From an uncultured Acetatifactor sp. (GTDB lineage Bacteria; Bacillota; Clostridia; Lachnospirales; Lachnospiraceae), in the NCBI GenBank assembly GCA_910587755.1, contig CAJUNZ010000082.1:1-12975 (forward strand): DNA of 12,975 nucleotides, read 5' to 3'. Under the pieces are notes generated by a model that saw only the letters and a list, made by a program, of their open reading frames with translations, ran no database searches and was not told the DNA's origin. Positions 6,093-12,758 of the stretch are shown here, piece by piece. How positions within the stretch are numbered: position 1 is the stretch's first letter; every line of letters begins with the position of its first letter. Made by a program: the position numbers and the translations under genes.

Positions 6093-7368
6093 CTTTCAAA
6101 GCATCCAGGGCATATTTTGTGTCCTTCACCCCCGCTGTCTCCACCGCCGAGTGCATGGCAAGCTGGGGAAGCCCTATATCCACACTGGAGACGGATACAT
6201 GGGCCGTGGAGATATTGCCCAGGGTGGATCCTCCCGGAATATCCGAACGGTTGGCATAGGACTGGCAGGGTACATCGGCCGCCTTACAGATGCCCCTCAT
6301 CCTGGCCGCAGATACCGCGTCCGTGGTATACTTCTGGCCCCCGTGAAATTTAATCACAATCCCCCCGTTGACGCGGGGTCTGTTGGTGGGATCAGACTTT
6401 TCCGGATGGTTCGGATGCATTGCGTGAGCATTGTCCGCAGAGATCAAAAAGCTTCCCGCGGTCAGCCTCAGATACCCGGTTCTGCCCTGCCCCAGACCCT
6501 TGGATATCCTCCACAGCACATCCTCCAGAAACGTGGAATCCGCTCCCTGTTTTGTGCCGCTTCCCACCTCCTCATTGTCGAAAACAGCACAGATATTCAC
6601 ATACTCCTGAGGCATACTTTCCAGAAAAGCCCTGCTGGAAGCGTAGACACACTGCAGATCATCCAACCTGGGAGACAGAACAAAATCTCCTCCCTCTCCC
6701 AGGATTCTGCCCTTCTCCCTCACATACAGAAACAAATCCTGTCCCAGAATATCCTCCTGTTTCACCCCCGCCGCTTCGGCAACCCGCTCCATCAGAAGCT
6801 TCTTCTCTTCCTCCTGGCTGGCTGACCCAAAAAGAGGAAGCATGTCCGTCTGGGGATTCAGCTCGCCGTTCTCAGCAGTCCCCCTGGTCAGATGGATGGC
6901 CACACTGGGGATCACCAGCAGATCCTGGTCAATATTGACAAGCCTGGTCTCCACTCCCTCTCTCCCTTGCACCGCCACGCGCCCTGCCACAGAGAGACAG
7001 CGGTCCATCCAGGTAGACAGAATCATGCCGCCATATTTTTCCGTATTCAGCTTTACATAGACTCCCTCCACAGACATCTCAGGGGACTCCTTGACCTTAA
7101 AACAGGGCGAATCGCTGTGGGATGCACAGATATGGAATCCCTTAACCCCGCTCCCGTCTGCCGGCAGGCGGAAAGCGATCAGAGAGGAGTCATTTCTTGT
7201 GACAAAATATCCTCCGCCGGCCTGAATTTTCCACTCCCCGGCTTCCTTCAGTTCCTGGAATCCCTGCCCCTCCAGGTCCGCTTTCAAGTTCTCCACCGCC
7301 TGGAAGCAGGTGGGACTTTTCTCTATAAAATCCAACATTTCCCTTGCACATTTCTGATATTCTTTCAT
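6076..7368 (-). CDS. apeB: M18 family aminopeptidase
   Basis: A zinc-dependent cytosolic aminopeptidase, usually forming large dodecamers and releasing N-terminal, often acidic, residues from peptides. The 430-residue length is typical. Metal ligands and catalytic residues expected for M18 are in place: His84 in ASHSDSP, Asp236 in SPRLDDL, Glu266/Glu267 in FDNEEVGS, Asp312 in SADNAHA, His406 in LAMHSAVE. The start at 7368 (MKEYQKC) has AGGGAG about 6 bases upstream; the open frame extends 22 codons further but would overlap the end of the upstream gene. It lies 62 bases after the DJ-1 family gene with no terminator between them, so co-transcription is likely. Confidence 0.95.
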   Translation of the reverse strand: MKEYQKCAREMLDFIEKSPTCFQAVENLKADLEGQGFQELKEAGEWKIQAGGGYFVTRNDSSLIAFRLPADGSGVKGFHICASHSDSPCFKVKESPEMSVEGVYVKLNTEKYGGMILSTWMDRCLSVAGRVAVQGREGVETRLVNIDQDLLVIPSVAIHLTRGTAENGELNPQTDMLPLFGSASQEEEKKLLMERVAEAAGVKQEDILGQDLFLYVREKGRILGEGGDFVLSPRLDDLQCVYASSRAFLESMPQEYVNICAVFDNEEVGSGTKQGADSTFLEDVLWRISKGLGQGRTGYLRLTAGSFLISADNAHAMHPNHPEKSDPTNRPRVNGGIVIKFHGGQKYTTDAVSAARMRGICKAADVPCQSYANRSDIPGGSTLGNISTAHVSVSSVDIGLPQLAMHSAVETAGVKDTKYALDALKVFYSE

Positions 7369-7430
7369 TATAATCTCCCTGTCTCCTCTCCGGCCAGTAC
7401 AGCTTTCACATAAAGAGTCCCTTTTCTTCC

Positions 7431-7982
7431 TCACCCTGCGTACAGAATTCCCTGAGCCACCTCACGGGCCTTCTCCTGCCCACAGAATATTTCGGCTATT
7501 GCCAGGGCAAAATCCACCGCCGTTCCCATTCCCCGGGAAGTAACTACATGTCCATCTACCTCTACCGGCCCCTGCGTAACCTGCGCCCCCTCCAGATGAC
7601 TCTCAAATCCCAGATAACAGCAGGCCTTCCTTCCCCGAAGGATGCCCCTGTGTCCCAGAATGCTGGGCGCCGCACAGATGGCTCCGATATACCTGCCGGC
7701 CTTGTGGAACTCATCCACCTGGGCCATCAGTCCCTCATGGGCCTCCAGGTTCTTAGTGCCCGGCATACCCCCCGGCAGCACAAGCATAGCGTATCCCGGC
7801 ACGTCCGCCTGGGAGAACACCTTGTCCGCCCGTACCCCCACTCCGTGAGAGCTCTCCACCACTCTTTCCTCCGTCACAGAGACTGTCTCCGCCTCCAGGC
7901 CGCACCTGCGGCAGATATCCACCACGGTCAGCGCCTCGATCTCCTCAAAGCCCTCCGCCAGAAAAACCCCAATCTTTTCCAT
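7431..7982 (-). CDS. DJ-1/PfpI family protein
   Basis: A 183-residue single-domain protein of the DJ-1/ThiJ/PfpI superfamily, whose members act in protein or nucleotide deglycation, as glyoxalases or in oxidative-stress protection. Visible features: EGFEEIE (10-16), in which Glu16 aligns with the conserved Glu18 of human DJ-1; VLPGGMPG (68-75); and the nucleophile elbow AICAAP with Cys103, equivalent to DJ-1 Cys106. GAAAGGA lies about 11 bases before the start codon. It is the first gene of the leftward row and is served by the promoter at 8026-8054. The exact substrate cannot be inferred. Confidence 0.92.
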   Translation of the reverse strand: MEKIGVFLAEGFEEIEALTVVDICRRCGLEAETVSVTEERVVESSHGVGVRADKVFSQADVPGYAMLVLPGGMPGTKNLEAHEGLMAQVDEFHKAGRYIGAICAAPSILGHRGILRGRKACCYLGFESHLEGAQVTQGPVEVDGHVVTSRGMGTAVDFALAIAEIFCGQEKAREVAQGILYAG

Positions 7983-8025
7983 AATCCCAGTCCTTTCTTT
8001 TTTACTCCCAAAACATTCTCCCTAC

Positions 8026-8054
8026 AGTATACACATTTACTGCAAATATTTCAA
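8026..8054 (-). promoter_or_regulatory. Promoter of the DJ-1/M18 gene row
   Basis: On the minus strand TTGAAA (8049-8054), a 17-base spacer and TATACT (8026-8031), about 45 bases upstream of the DJ-1 family start codon. It is back to back with the CYTH gene promoter. Confidence 0.7.
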
Positions 8055-8063
8055 TTAATACCT

Positions 8064-8092
8064 TTGGATTTAGACCAAAAATATGATATAAT
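8064..8092 (+). promoter_or_regulatory. Promoter of the CYTH gene
   Basis: TTGGAT (8064-8069), a 17-base spacer and TATAAT (8087-8092) preceded by an extended -10 TG (8084-8085). Transcription would begin near 8099, about 47 bases before the start codon. Confidence 0.75.
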
Positions 8093-8145
8093 TAAAGAAA
8101 GATACACACAAAAAACAAAATAAGCAAAAGACAGGAGAGACAGCT

Positions 8146-8655
8146 ATGGAAATAGAACGCAAATTTACTATCAAAGAACTGCCTGCAGACCTGGAGAGCT
8201 ACCCTTACCGCCACATTGAACAGGGATACCTGAACACTTCGCCGGTGGTGCGTGTCCGCAGAGAAGACGATGAGTATTACCTCACTTACAAAGGCAGCGG
8301 CATGATGGCCAGAGAAGAATTCAACCTTCCCCTGAATCAGGAAGCCTACTATCACCTGCGGGAAAAAGTGGACGGCAGAATTATCTCAAAAAAAAGATAC
8401 CTGATCCCCCTTCTGCACCCTGACTTCCAGGAGAGGGACGGTTTCCCGGTCCCCCCGGCAGATTACCATCTTACCATAGAACTGGATGTCTTCGACCCGC
8501 CCTTTGCCCCCCTGGTCATGGCAGAAGTGGAGTTTGGCAGCCGAGGCGCAGCGGAAGCCTTTCTGCCGCCCAGCTGGTTTGACGAGGATGTCACCTACCG
8601 GGCCGAATACCACAATTCCTACATGGCTCTACAGTCCGGATTCAAGCCAGGCTGA
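8146..8655 (+). CDS. CYTH domain protein (putative inorganic or organic triphosphatase)
   Basis: CYTH proteins form an eight-stranded tunnel that binds triphosphates with divalent metal; bacterial members include inorganic triphosphatases, thiamine-triphosphatase-like enzymes and CyaB-type adenylate cyclases. The defining ExExK motif is at the very N-terminus (Glu2, Glu4, Lys6). The alternating charged residues of the tunnel follow: Arg36/Arg38 in VVRVRR, Lys49 in LTYKG, Lys82-Arg84 in KKRY, Glu112/Asp114 in IELD, and Glu127/Glu129 in MAEVEF. The 169-residue length fits a stand-alone CYTH domain with no CHAD partner. AGGAGA lies 7-8 bases before the ATG. It is transcribed alone, between its own promoter and a hairpin terminator. 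Substrate is unknown. Confidence 0.92.
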   Translation: MEIERKFTIKELPADLESYPYRHIEQGYLNTSPVVRVRREDDEYYLTYKGSGMMAREEFNLPLNQEAYYHLREKVDGRIISKKRYLIPLLHPDFQERDGFPVPPADYHLTIELDVFDPPFAPLVMAEVEFGSRGAAEAFLPPSWFDEDVTYRAEYHNSYMALQSGFKPG

Positions 8656-8696
8656 CCTCCTGCTCTCCATCCAGTCCTCTCTCGGAAAAACTGCAG

Positions 8697-8726
8697 AAAG
8701 CCGCAGGCCAAGACCTGCGGCTTTTT
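8697..8726 (+). terminator. Terminator after the CYTH gene
   Basis: GCCGCAGG, loop CCAAGA, CCTGCGGC, followed by TTTTT. AAA on the other flank means it could also work on the minus strand. Confidence 0.9.
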
Positions 8727-8742
8727 CATAACCGCACAAAAA

Positions 8743-8780
8743 GGCGCGAAGCCCGAACCTTTCGTGTTCTGCTTCGCGCC
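8743..8780 (-). terminator. Terminator of the tRNA-Leu transcript
   Basis: On the minus strand GGCGCGAAGC and GCTTCGCGCC form a perfect 10-bp stem with an 18-base loop, followed by TTTTT. It starts 6 bases after the tRNA 3' end. Confidence 0.9.
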
Positions 8781-8786
8781 ATAAGA

Positions 8787-8868
8787 TGCGGAATGAGGGA
8801 TTTGAACCCTCACGCCTTGCAGCACAAGAACCTAAATCTTGCATGTCTGCCAATTCCATCAATTCCGC
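8787..8868 (-). tRNA. tRNA-Leu (anticodon UAG)
   Basis: Read on the minus strand: acceptor arms GCGGAAT and ATTCCGC; D-loop with GGAATTGGCAGACA; anticodon stem CAAGA/TCTTG closing the loop TTTAGGT (anticodon TAG); a leucine-type extra arm; T arm GAGGG-TTCAAAT-CCCTC; discriminator A. The 82-nt length fits a class II tRNA. CCA is not encoded. Confidence 0.95.
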
Positions 8869-8952
8869 CTGGCTAAAAACCATGTCAGAAGCCCCGAGAC
8901 CGGAAAAACGACACGACTGCCGTCCCCTATCCGTCTTAAAGCAGCTAAAGGA

Positions 8953-8982
8953 ATTATACCCTCTGTCCCCCAGCCTTGTCAA
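8953..8982 (-). promoter_or_regulatory. Consensus promoter of tRNA-Leu
   Basis: On the minus strand TTGACA (8977-8982), an 18-base spacer and TATAAT (8953-8958). The start site would be about 75-80 bases upstream of the mature tRNA, so a 5' leader must be removed by RNase P. Confidence 0.8.
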
Positions 8983-9049
8983 GCACCAGCTTTTCATTCC
9001 GCAACCTTTTTGAGGACATCTTTCAGCCCCATTTCCTCCAGAACAATCT

Positions 9050-10468
9050 CTATGCCCTCTCCGCCACTCTTTTTCCCGCCTTCTTCCCAGGAACATCCTC
9101 CCCCATACGGCTGATGATATTTCTGTGGATACGCACCAGAAAAAATGTGCTCAAGGCCAGACTGGCCAGTTCCGCGATGGGGAAAGCCCACCAGATCCGG
9201 TTCACATTTCCCGTCAGGGAAAAAAGCCAGGCCACCGGCAGAAGCACACAGAGCTGCCTGGCAATGGAAGTAATCATGCTGTACACTCCGTTTCCCAGCG
9301 CCTGAAACACACTCCCCACCACAATACAGTAACCTGCAAAGCAGAAGCTCAGGCTGATAATCCGCAGGGCCGGAATGCCGATTTCCAGAAGCCCGGAAGA
9401 AGCCTCCCCGTCAAACAGACCAATCAGCTGTCCTGGTAGAAGCTGCATCACCACAAGACCTGCCAGCATGATACAAACCGCATACCGAATGCTGCTCTTG
9501 ATGGTGGCTGTCACACGCTCCCGGCTGCCTGCCCCGAAGTTGTAGGCGATAATGGGCACCATGCCATTGTTGAGCCCAAAGATGGGCATAAAGATAAAAC
9601 TCTGGAGCTTAAAATAGATCCCAAACACCGTCTGGGCCGCGCCGAAAGCCTCCAAAATCAGATTCATGCCGTAGGTCATCAAAGACCCTATAGCCTGCAT
9701 GATAATGGAAGGAATTCCCACCTTGTAGATACCGCCGATAAGGCTTTTATCAGGCCGAAATCCCCGGAAAGTCAGGTGCAGCTCCCGGTTAAATTTCAGG
9801 TTGAACACCACGGCCAGAACGGCCGCAGCCATCTGCCCTGCCACCGTTGCAGCAGCCGCTCCCGCCACTCCCATCTCGGGCAGACCAAACCAGCCAAAGA
9901 TCAGTATGGGGTCCAGAACCAGGTTGATGAGAGCTCCCGCCCCCTGGGTAATCATGGCATATATGGTCTTCCCGGTGGACTGGAGCAGACGTTCAAACAC
10001 CACCTGCATAAAGATGCCAATCCCTGCCACGCAGCAGATAGTCAGGTAGGATACACCGTATTCCCTCACCTGTTGAATGGGAGTCTGGCTCTCAAAAAAC
10101 GGCCTGCTGGCAAAGATTCCCACCAGGGCAAATGCCACATAGCTCACCATCTCAATAAAGATACCATTTACCGCAATGGTATTGGCCTTTTCAAACTCTT
10201 TCTCCCCCAGTGTCCTGGACAGAAAAGCGTTGATTCCCACCGCCGTTCCCACGGAAACTGCAATCATCAGGCTCTGAATGGGAAACGCCAGGGACACTGC
10301 CCGCAGGGCCTGCTCGCTGACCCGTGACACAAAAATGCTGTCCACAATGTTGTACAGGGCCTGCACCAGCATGGATATCATCATGGGCAGGGACATGGAT
10401 ACCAGCAGCCTGTCCACTGGCATAACCCCCATCTTATTTTCCGTCTGCACTGTCTTCTTCTGTTCCAT
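9050..10468 (-). CDS. MATE family efflux transporter
   Basis: A multidrug-and-toxin-extrusion type integral membrane exporter, likely driven by Na+ or H+. From the chosen start it has 472 residues with about 12 hydrophobic segments in two pseudo-symmetric halves. Typical features: the first helix with SLPMMISMLVQALYNIVDSIF (SLP at 26-28), GTAVGINAFLSRTLGEKE (74-91), the TGKTIYAM segment, and the second-half entry KVGIPSIIMQAIGSL. Substrate is unknown. The start at 10468 (MEQKK) is preferred because GGGGAGAGG lies 8 bases upstream; an ATG at 10534 overlaps the -10 box of the predicted promoter. A small GGCC-N7-GGCC inverted repeat lies just before the ribosome binding site. No drug-resistance regulator is adjacent. 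Confidence 0.93.
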   Translation of the reverse strand: MEQKKTVQTENKMGVMPVDRLLVSMSLPMMISMLVQALYNIVDSIFVSRVSEQALRAVSLAFPIQSLMIAVSVGTAVGINAFLSRTLGEKEFEKANTIAVNGIFIEMVSYVAFALVGIFASRPFFESQTPIQQVREYGVSYLTICCVAGIGIFMQVVFERLLQSTGKTIYAMITQGAGALINLVLDPILIFGWFGLPEMGVAGAAAATVAGQMAAAVLAVVFNLKFNRELHLTFRGFRPDKSLIGGIYKVGIPSIIMQAIGSLMTYGMNLILEAFGAAQTVFGIYFKLQSFIFMPIFGLNNGMVPIIAYNFGAGSRERVTATIKSSIRYAVCIMLAGLVVMQLLPGQLIGLFDGEASSGLLEIGIPALRIISLSFCFAGYCIVVGSVFQALGNGVYSMITSIARQLCVLLPVAWLFSLTGNVNRIWWAFPIAELASLALSTFFLVRIHRNIISRMGEDVPGKKAGKRVAERA

Positions 10469-10532
10469 TTCTGTTACCTCTCCCCGGCCTGTAAAAGGCC
10501 CCTTTTCTGATTCTGTCTCAGACATGTCCCTC

Positions 10533-10561
10533 ATTCTATCATGGTTTCAGACAAAAAACAA
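10533..10561 (-). promoter_or_regulatory. Promoter of the MATE gene
   Basis: On the minus strand TTGTTT (10556-10561), a 17-base spacer and TAGAAT (10533-10538) with an extended -10 TG. Its position excludes translation from the ATG at 10534. Confidence 0.55.
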
Positions 10562-10568
10562 CTTTTTA

Positions 10569-10597
10569 TTTACACGGTATCCATATGGTAGTATAAT
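10569..10597 (+). promoter_or_regulatory. Promoter of the zinc-ribbon/TM2 gene
   Basis: TTTACA (10569-10574), a 17-base spacer and TATAAT (10592-10597), about 50 bases before the start codon. Confidence 0.75.
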
Positions 10598-10648
10598 TGG
10601 AATTGATATCATTTACGAATCTGTCTCACTTTTAAGGAGGGATTTCAT

Positions 10649-11134
10649 ATGGCTTTGATTACCTGTCCCGAATGCGGAAGAGAAGTCTCCGACAAGGCAG
10701 CCAGCTGTCCCGGCTGCGGAGCCCCTGTTGACACTTCTTCCCGGAAAAAATACTGTCAGCACTGTGGATCACAGATCGATCAGAACTGTGTAGTCTGCCC
10801 TATGTGCGGAAAACAGGTTGCGGAACTGAACAGCCAGCCTGGACCCACACCCATAATCGTCAACAATAACGCCTCCTCCAGCTCAGCCTCCAGTGCAGGA
10901 ACCCCCGCTCCGGGCGGATACACAGGGGGACGGCCTGTGAACAAACTGGTCTACTGCCTCCTTGCCCTCTTTGTGGGCGGAATCGGTATCCACAAATTCT
11001 ACGCCGGAAAAATCGGCATGGGAATCCTCTATGTCCTTTTCTGCTGGACAGGAATTCCTGCATTGATTGCCTTCATTGAATTTATTATCGGCCTTTGCAA
11101 GACAGCCGACCCTTATGGAAATATCTGGCTGTAA
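10649..11134 (+). CDS. Double zinc-ribbon, TM2 domain membrane protein
   Basis: A 161-residue protein. Two short zinc ribbons occupy the N-terminus: Cys6/Cys9/Cys20/Cys23 (CPECG...CPGCG) and Cys36/Cys39/Cys50/Cys53 (CQHCG...CPMCG). A Ser/Ala/Pro/Gly-rich linker (about 62-95) leads to a TM2 domain at about 98-150 with two membrane helices and the characteristic turn GGIGIHKFYAG (110-120). Proteins of this build are common in Firmicutes; the role is unknown, with the ribbons expected in the cytosol. A strong ribosome binding site, AAGGAGGG, lies 7 bases before the ATG. It is monocistronic and divergent from the MATE gene. Confidence 0.9.
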   Translation: MALITCPECGREVSDKAASCPGCGAPVDTSSRKKYCQHCGSQIDQNCVVCPMCGKQVAELNSQPGPTPIIVNNNASSSSASSAGTPAPGGYTGGRPVNKLVYCLLALFVGGIGIHKFYAGKIGMGILYVLFCWTGIPALIAFIEFIIGLCKTADPYGNIWL

Positions 11135-11161
11135 AGTCACAGTCCCCGCAGGGTAAAAAGT

Positions 11162-11195
11162 CCTGGAGACTCCCCTTTTCCACAGAGCCTCCAGG
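11162..11195 (-). terminator. Possible terminator behind the transposase-like remnant
   Basis: On the minus strand CCTGGAG and CTCCAGG pair across about 20 bases, followed by ACTTTTT. It may end minus-strand transcription before the TM2 gene. Confidence 0.5.
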
Positions 11196-11219
11196 GATGC
11201 TGCCAACTCCTTTGGGTTT

Positions 11220-11561
11220 CTATAACAGGCGTATCAGCCATTTCCGTTCTATCTTTTCCACAGGCCCCGTATCGTCAGCTCTGGCCACTTTCATGAGTTT
11301 CCGCTCCCATGTTGTATACATCCGGATTGTCAAGGATGCCCCATTATCCCCCTCTTTCCTTATGGCTTCCTCTATCTGGCGGAACGTACATCCTTCGTGC
11401 AGCAGCTGCTTTATTGTTTCCGCAAACGACTTGACCTTCCTGGTGGTATTGTACAGACCATGTACCGGGTTGAAGTATTGGGACTGGCATCTTCTTAACG
11501 CCGCATAGGATATTCCCACTTCCGCCGCGATCTCTTTACGTGTCCATCCCAGCCCTGTCAG
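11220..11561 (-). pseudogene. Helix-turn-helix protein remnant, possibly transposase-derived
   Basis: The open frame runs from just after a TAA (11562-11564) to 11220, about 113 residues, with no good start codon or ribosome binding site. The first part reads as a helix-turn-helix (GWTRKEIAAEVGISYAALRRC). A second helical repeat follows: FAETIKQLLHEGCTFRQIEEAIRK, then TIRMYTTWERKL. Such tandem HTH segments with (S/T)xRMYxxxxR occur in C-terminal parts of some insertion-sequence transposases. No DDE catalytic part is present and no terminal repeats were found. Family assignment is tentative. It sits at the junction between GC-rich core and AT-rich accessory DNA. Confidence 0.45.
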
Positions 11562-11691
11562 TTAGCCAAAAGCTTAATGGATTTATCCATATGCGGCATC
11601 TCCATGACAAAAATAATCTGTTATCAGTATACCGCATTTATCCAGAACAATCATTTGCTTTTAACTAACTTCGGAAAGAACCCATTTTCCC

Positions 11692-11725
11692 TTGACTTTT
11701 ACGCGCATTATGCGCACAACATAAT
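11692..11725 (+). promoter_or_regulatory. Putative promoter and operator of the hic locus
   Basis: A perfect 13-bp palindrome (GCGCATTATGCGC, 11703-11715) lies between a TTTTAC/TTGACT -35 region and a CATAAT -10-like box (11720-11725), directly upstream of the AAGGAGG of the hicB-like frame. HicB antitoxins repress their own promoters by binding such palindromes. The promoter hexamers are weak, so the palindrome is the firmer observation. Confidence 0.45.
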
Positions 11726-11740
11726 TGTAAGGAGGATTTT

Positions 11741-11893
11741 ATGTTATTTGTATATCCTGCCATCTTCCACAAGGAAGCCGAATCCTACTGGGTGGAATTT
11801 CCCGATTTGAAAGGATGCAATACCTACGGTTCCACCATTCCGGAAGCTATGGAAATGGCACAAGAAGCTCTTCTCTCCAAAATACAGGCTTAA
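11741..11893 (+). pseudogene. hicB: HicB-like antitoxin, N-terminal fragment
   Basis: A 50-codon frame starting MLFVYPAIFHKEAESYWVEF, with AAGGAGG 7 bases before the ATG. It continues PDLKGCNTYGSTIPEAMEMA and ends LLSKIQA, then a stop. This matches the first strands and helix of the HicB_lk_antitox domain (F-P-D-L-x-G-C followed by E-A). Full-length HicB proteins have about 110-140 residues with a C-terminal DNA-binding domain, which is missing. The bases after the stop belong to a hicA-like remnant in another frame, so the gene was probably cut by a deletion. The intact ribosome binding site suggests the short peptide may still be made. Confidence 0.75.
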
Positions 11894-11901
11894 CACCTAT
11901 C

Positions 11902-12018
11902 AGCTACCCCGATCTTCATATCAAGCACCCAACCAAAAAGGGACGTACAACTGTAAAGCATCCTGACAAAAACATCCCTACTAAAACACTAAAACAAATT
12001 AAGAACAGTCGGGGCTAA
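11902..12018 (+). pseudogene. hicA: HicA-like toxin, C-terminal remnant
   Basis: In the frame ending with TAA at 12016-12018, the sequence reads HIKHPTKKGRTTVKHPDKN followed by IPTKTLKQIKNSRG. HicA toxins (small dsRBD-fold mRNA interferases) end in just this way: (F/Y)KHPxKxGxxTVPHPxK, then IPxGTLKxI. The usual GSHH segment with the catalytic His is replaced by unrelated YPDL, and the N-terminal half is absent, so no active toxin is expected. The frame is open upstream through the hicB fragment to an ATG at 11815, but those residues are not HicA-like. The natural end lies 54 bases before the next hicB, the usual hicA-hicB order. Confidence 0.7.
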
Positions 12019-12072
12019 CATTTAGGTAGACCCGGCTCCCTCCCGGCAAATCTGATTAAGAAGGTCATTTCC

Positions 12073-12432
12073 ATGAAACAAGTAGAACGATGTTTTTATC
12101 CTGCTGTTTTCACTTACGAACCCGGCCAGGAAATCGCTGTGGATTTTCCTGATCTGAAATGCGCCACCAACGGCGTAAATGATGATGCCCTTTTATTCGC
12201 AAGAAAACTTCTCGGCTGCGTCCTTTATAGACTGGAAGAAAATGCAGAAGAAATTCCTACCCCCACTCCTTTGACAGAGGTAGACACTCAGCCAAATGAA
12301 CAAATTGTACTGGTAGATGTATATATGCCGTCTATCCGTCAGGCACGCGTTAACCGCTCTGTCAACCCTACTGTAACATTACCTGCATGGCTCAATGCCG
12401 CCGCATTAGAGCGCAATATTAACTTTTCTTAA
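12073..12432 (+). CDS. hicB: HicB family antitoxin, C-terminus cut by an in-frame TAA
   Basis: A 119-residue HicB-type antitoxin. The RNase H-like domain spans about 6-70 (FYPAVFTYEPGQEIAVDFPD, then EENAEEIPTP); a C-terminal DNA-binding domain begins at TVTLPAWLNAAALERNINFS (100-119). Family members continue NFSQ-x-LQ-x-ALK-x-x-L. Here the codon after NFS is TAA, and the same frame then reads TLQDSLKSQL up to a TAA at 12481-12483. A single CAA-to-TAA change thus explains the truncation; the ancestral product would be 136 residues. AGAAGG lies 8 bases before the ATG. Losing the second helix of the ribbon-helix-helix-like domain probably impairs dimerisation and DNA binding. The toxin gene upstream is already broken. 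Confidence 0.85.
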   Translation: MKQVERCFYPAVFTYEPGQEIAVDFPDLKCATNGVNDDALLFARKLLGCVLYRLEENAEEIPTPTPLTEVDTQPNEQIVLVDVYMPSIRQARVNRSVNPTVTLPAWLNAAALERNINFS

Positions 12433-12433
12433 A

Positions 12434-12758
12434 CATTACAAGACTCTCTCAAATCTCAACTTCACTTAGTTTTATGGCGATAAGGAAGTATTAACGACAA
12501 CTTATCATTAACGCTGACAAACAGAGTGCAAAAAAGATATAAGATTGTAGATATTCAAAACAGTATCACCAAACAAACTGATACTACAGTAATTTCCTCG
12601 TGGGTCGAAAAGCAAAATAAGTATATTGCTAATAATGATATACCCATTTTGCTTATATTAATGATTAGTGTTTTGATATATAGAAAAATGCACATTACTA
12701 TGCTAAAATAACAAACAGAAATCTATGAAACAATATGGCTAAAAGGTAGGTAGTAAAT
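12434..12758. other. AT-rich stretch without a convincing gene
   Basis: The first 50 bases are the former 3' end of hicB (readable to 12483). After that nothing recognisable is seen. A 61-codon frame from a GTG at 12526 has a hydrophobic segment (IPILLILMISVLIY) but no ribosome binding site and no family resemblance. A candidate promoter at 12673-12701 serves the following gene. Confidence 0.5.
12673..12701 (+). promoter_or_regulatory. Candidate promoter of the caspase-like gene
   Basis: TTGATA (12673-12678), a 17-base spacer and TACTAT (12696-12701), about 55 bases upstream of the start codon, in AT-rich DNA where chance matches are frequent. Confidence 0.35.

Noticed and set aside
8787..8868. 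tRNA-Leu as an integration site for a mobile element
   Set aside because: No integrase is adjacent and no duplicated tRNA 3' end was found in the window; flanking genes on both sides are core-like.
8994..9191. 65-codon minus-strand frame past the end of the MATE gene, ending GLKDVLKKVAE
   Set aside because: It largely overlaps the MATE coding region in another frame and has no start signal; the protein-like tail is probably chance, though a remnant cannot be excluded.
11577..11810. 77-codon plus-strand frame crossing the start of the hicB fragment
   Set aside because: It runs through the promoter palindrome and overlaps the hicB frame; it has no HicA-like sequence, so it is not the missing toxin.
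12526..12711. 61-codon frame with one hydrophobic segment before the caspase-like gene
   Set aside because: It begins at a GTG with no ribosome binding site and overlaps the predicted promoter; hydrophobic stretches are common in AT-rich non-coding DNA.
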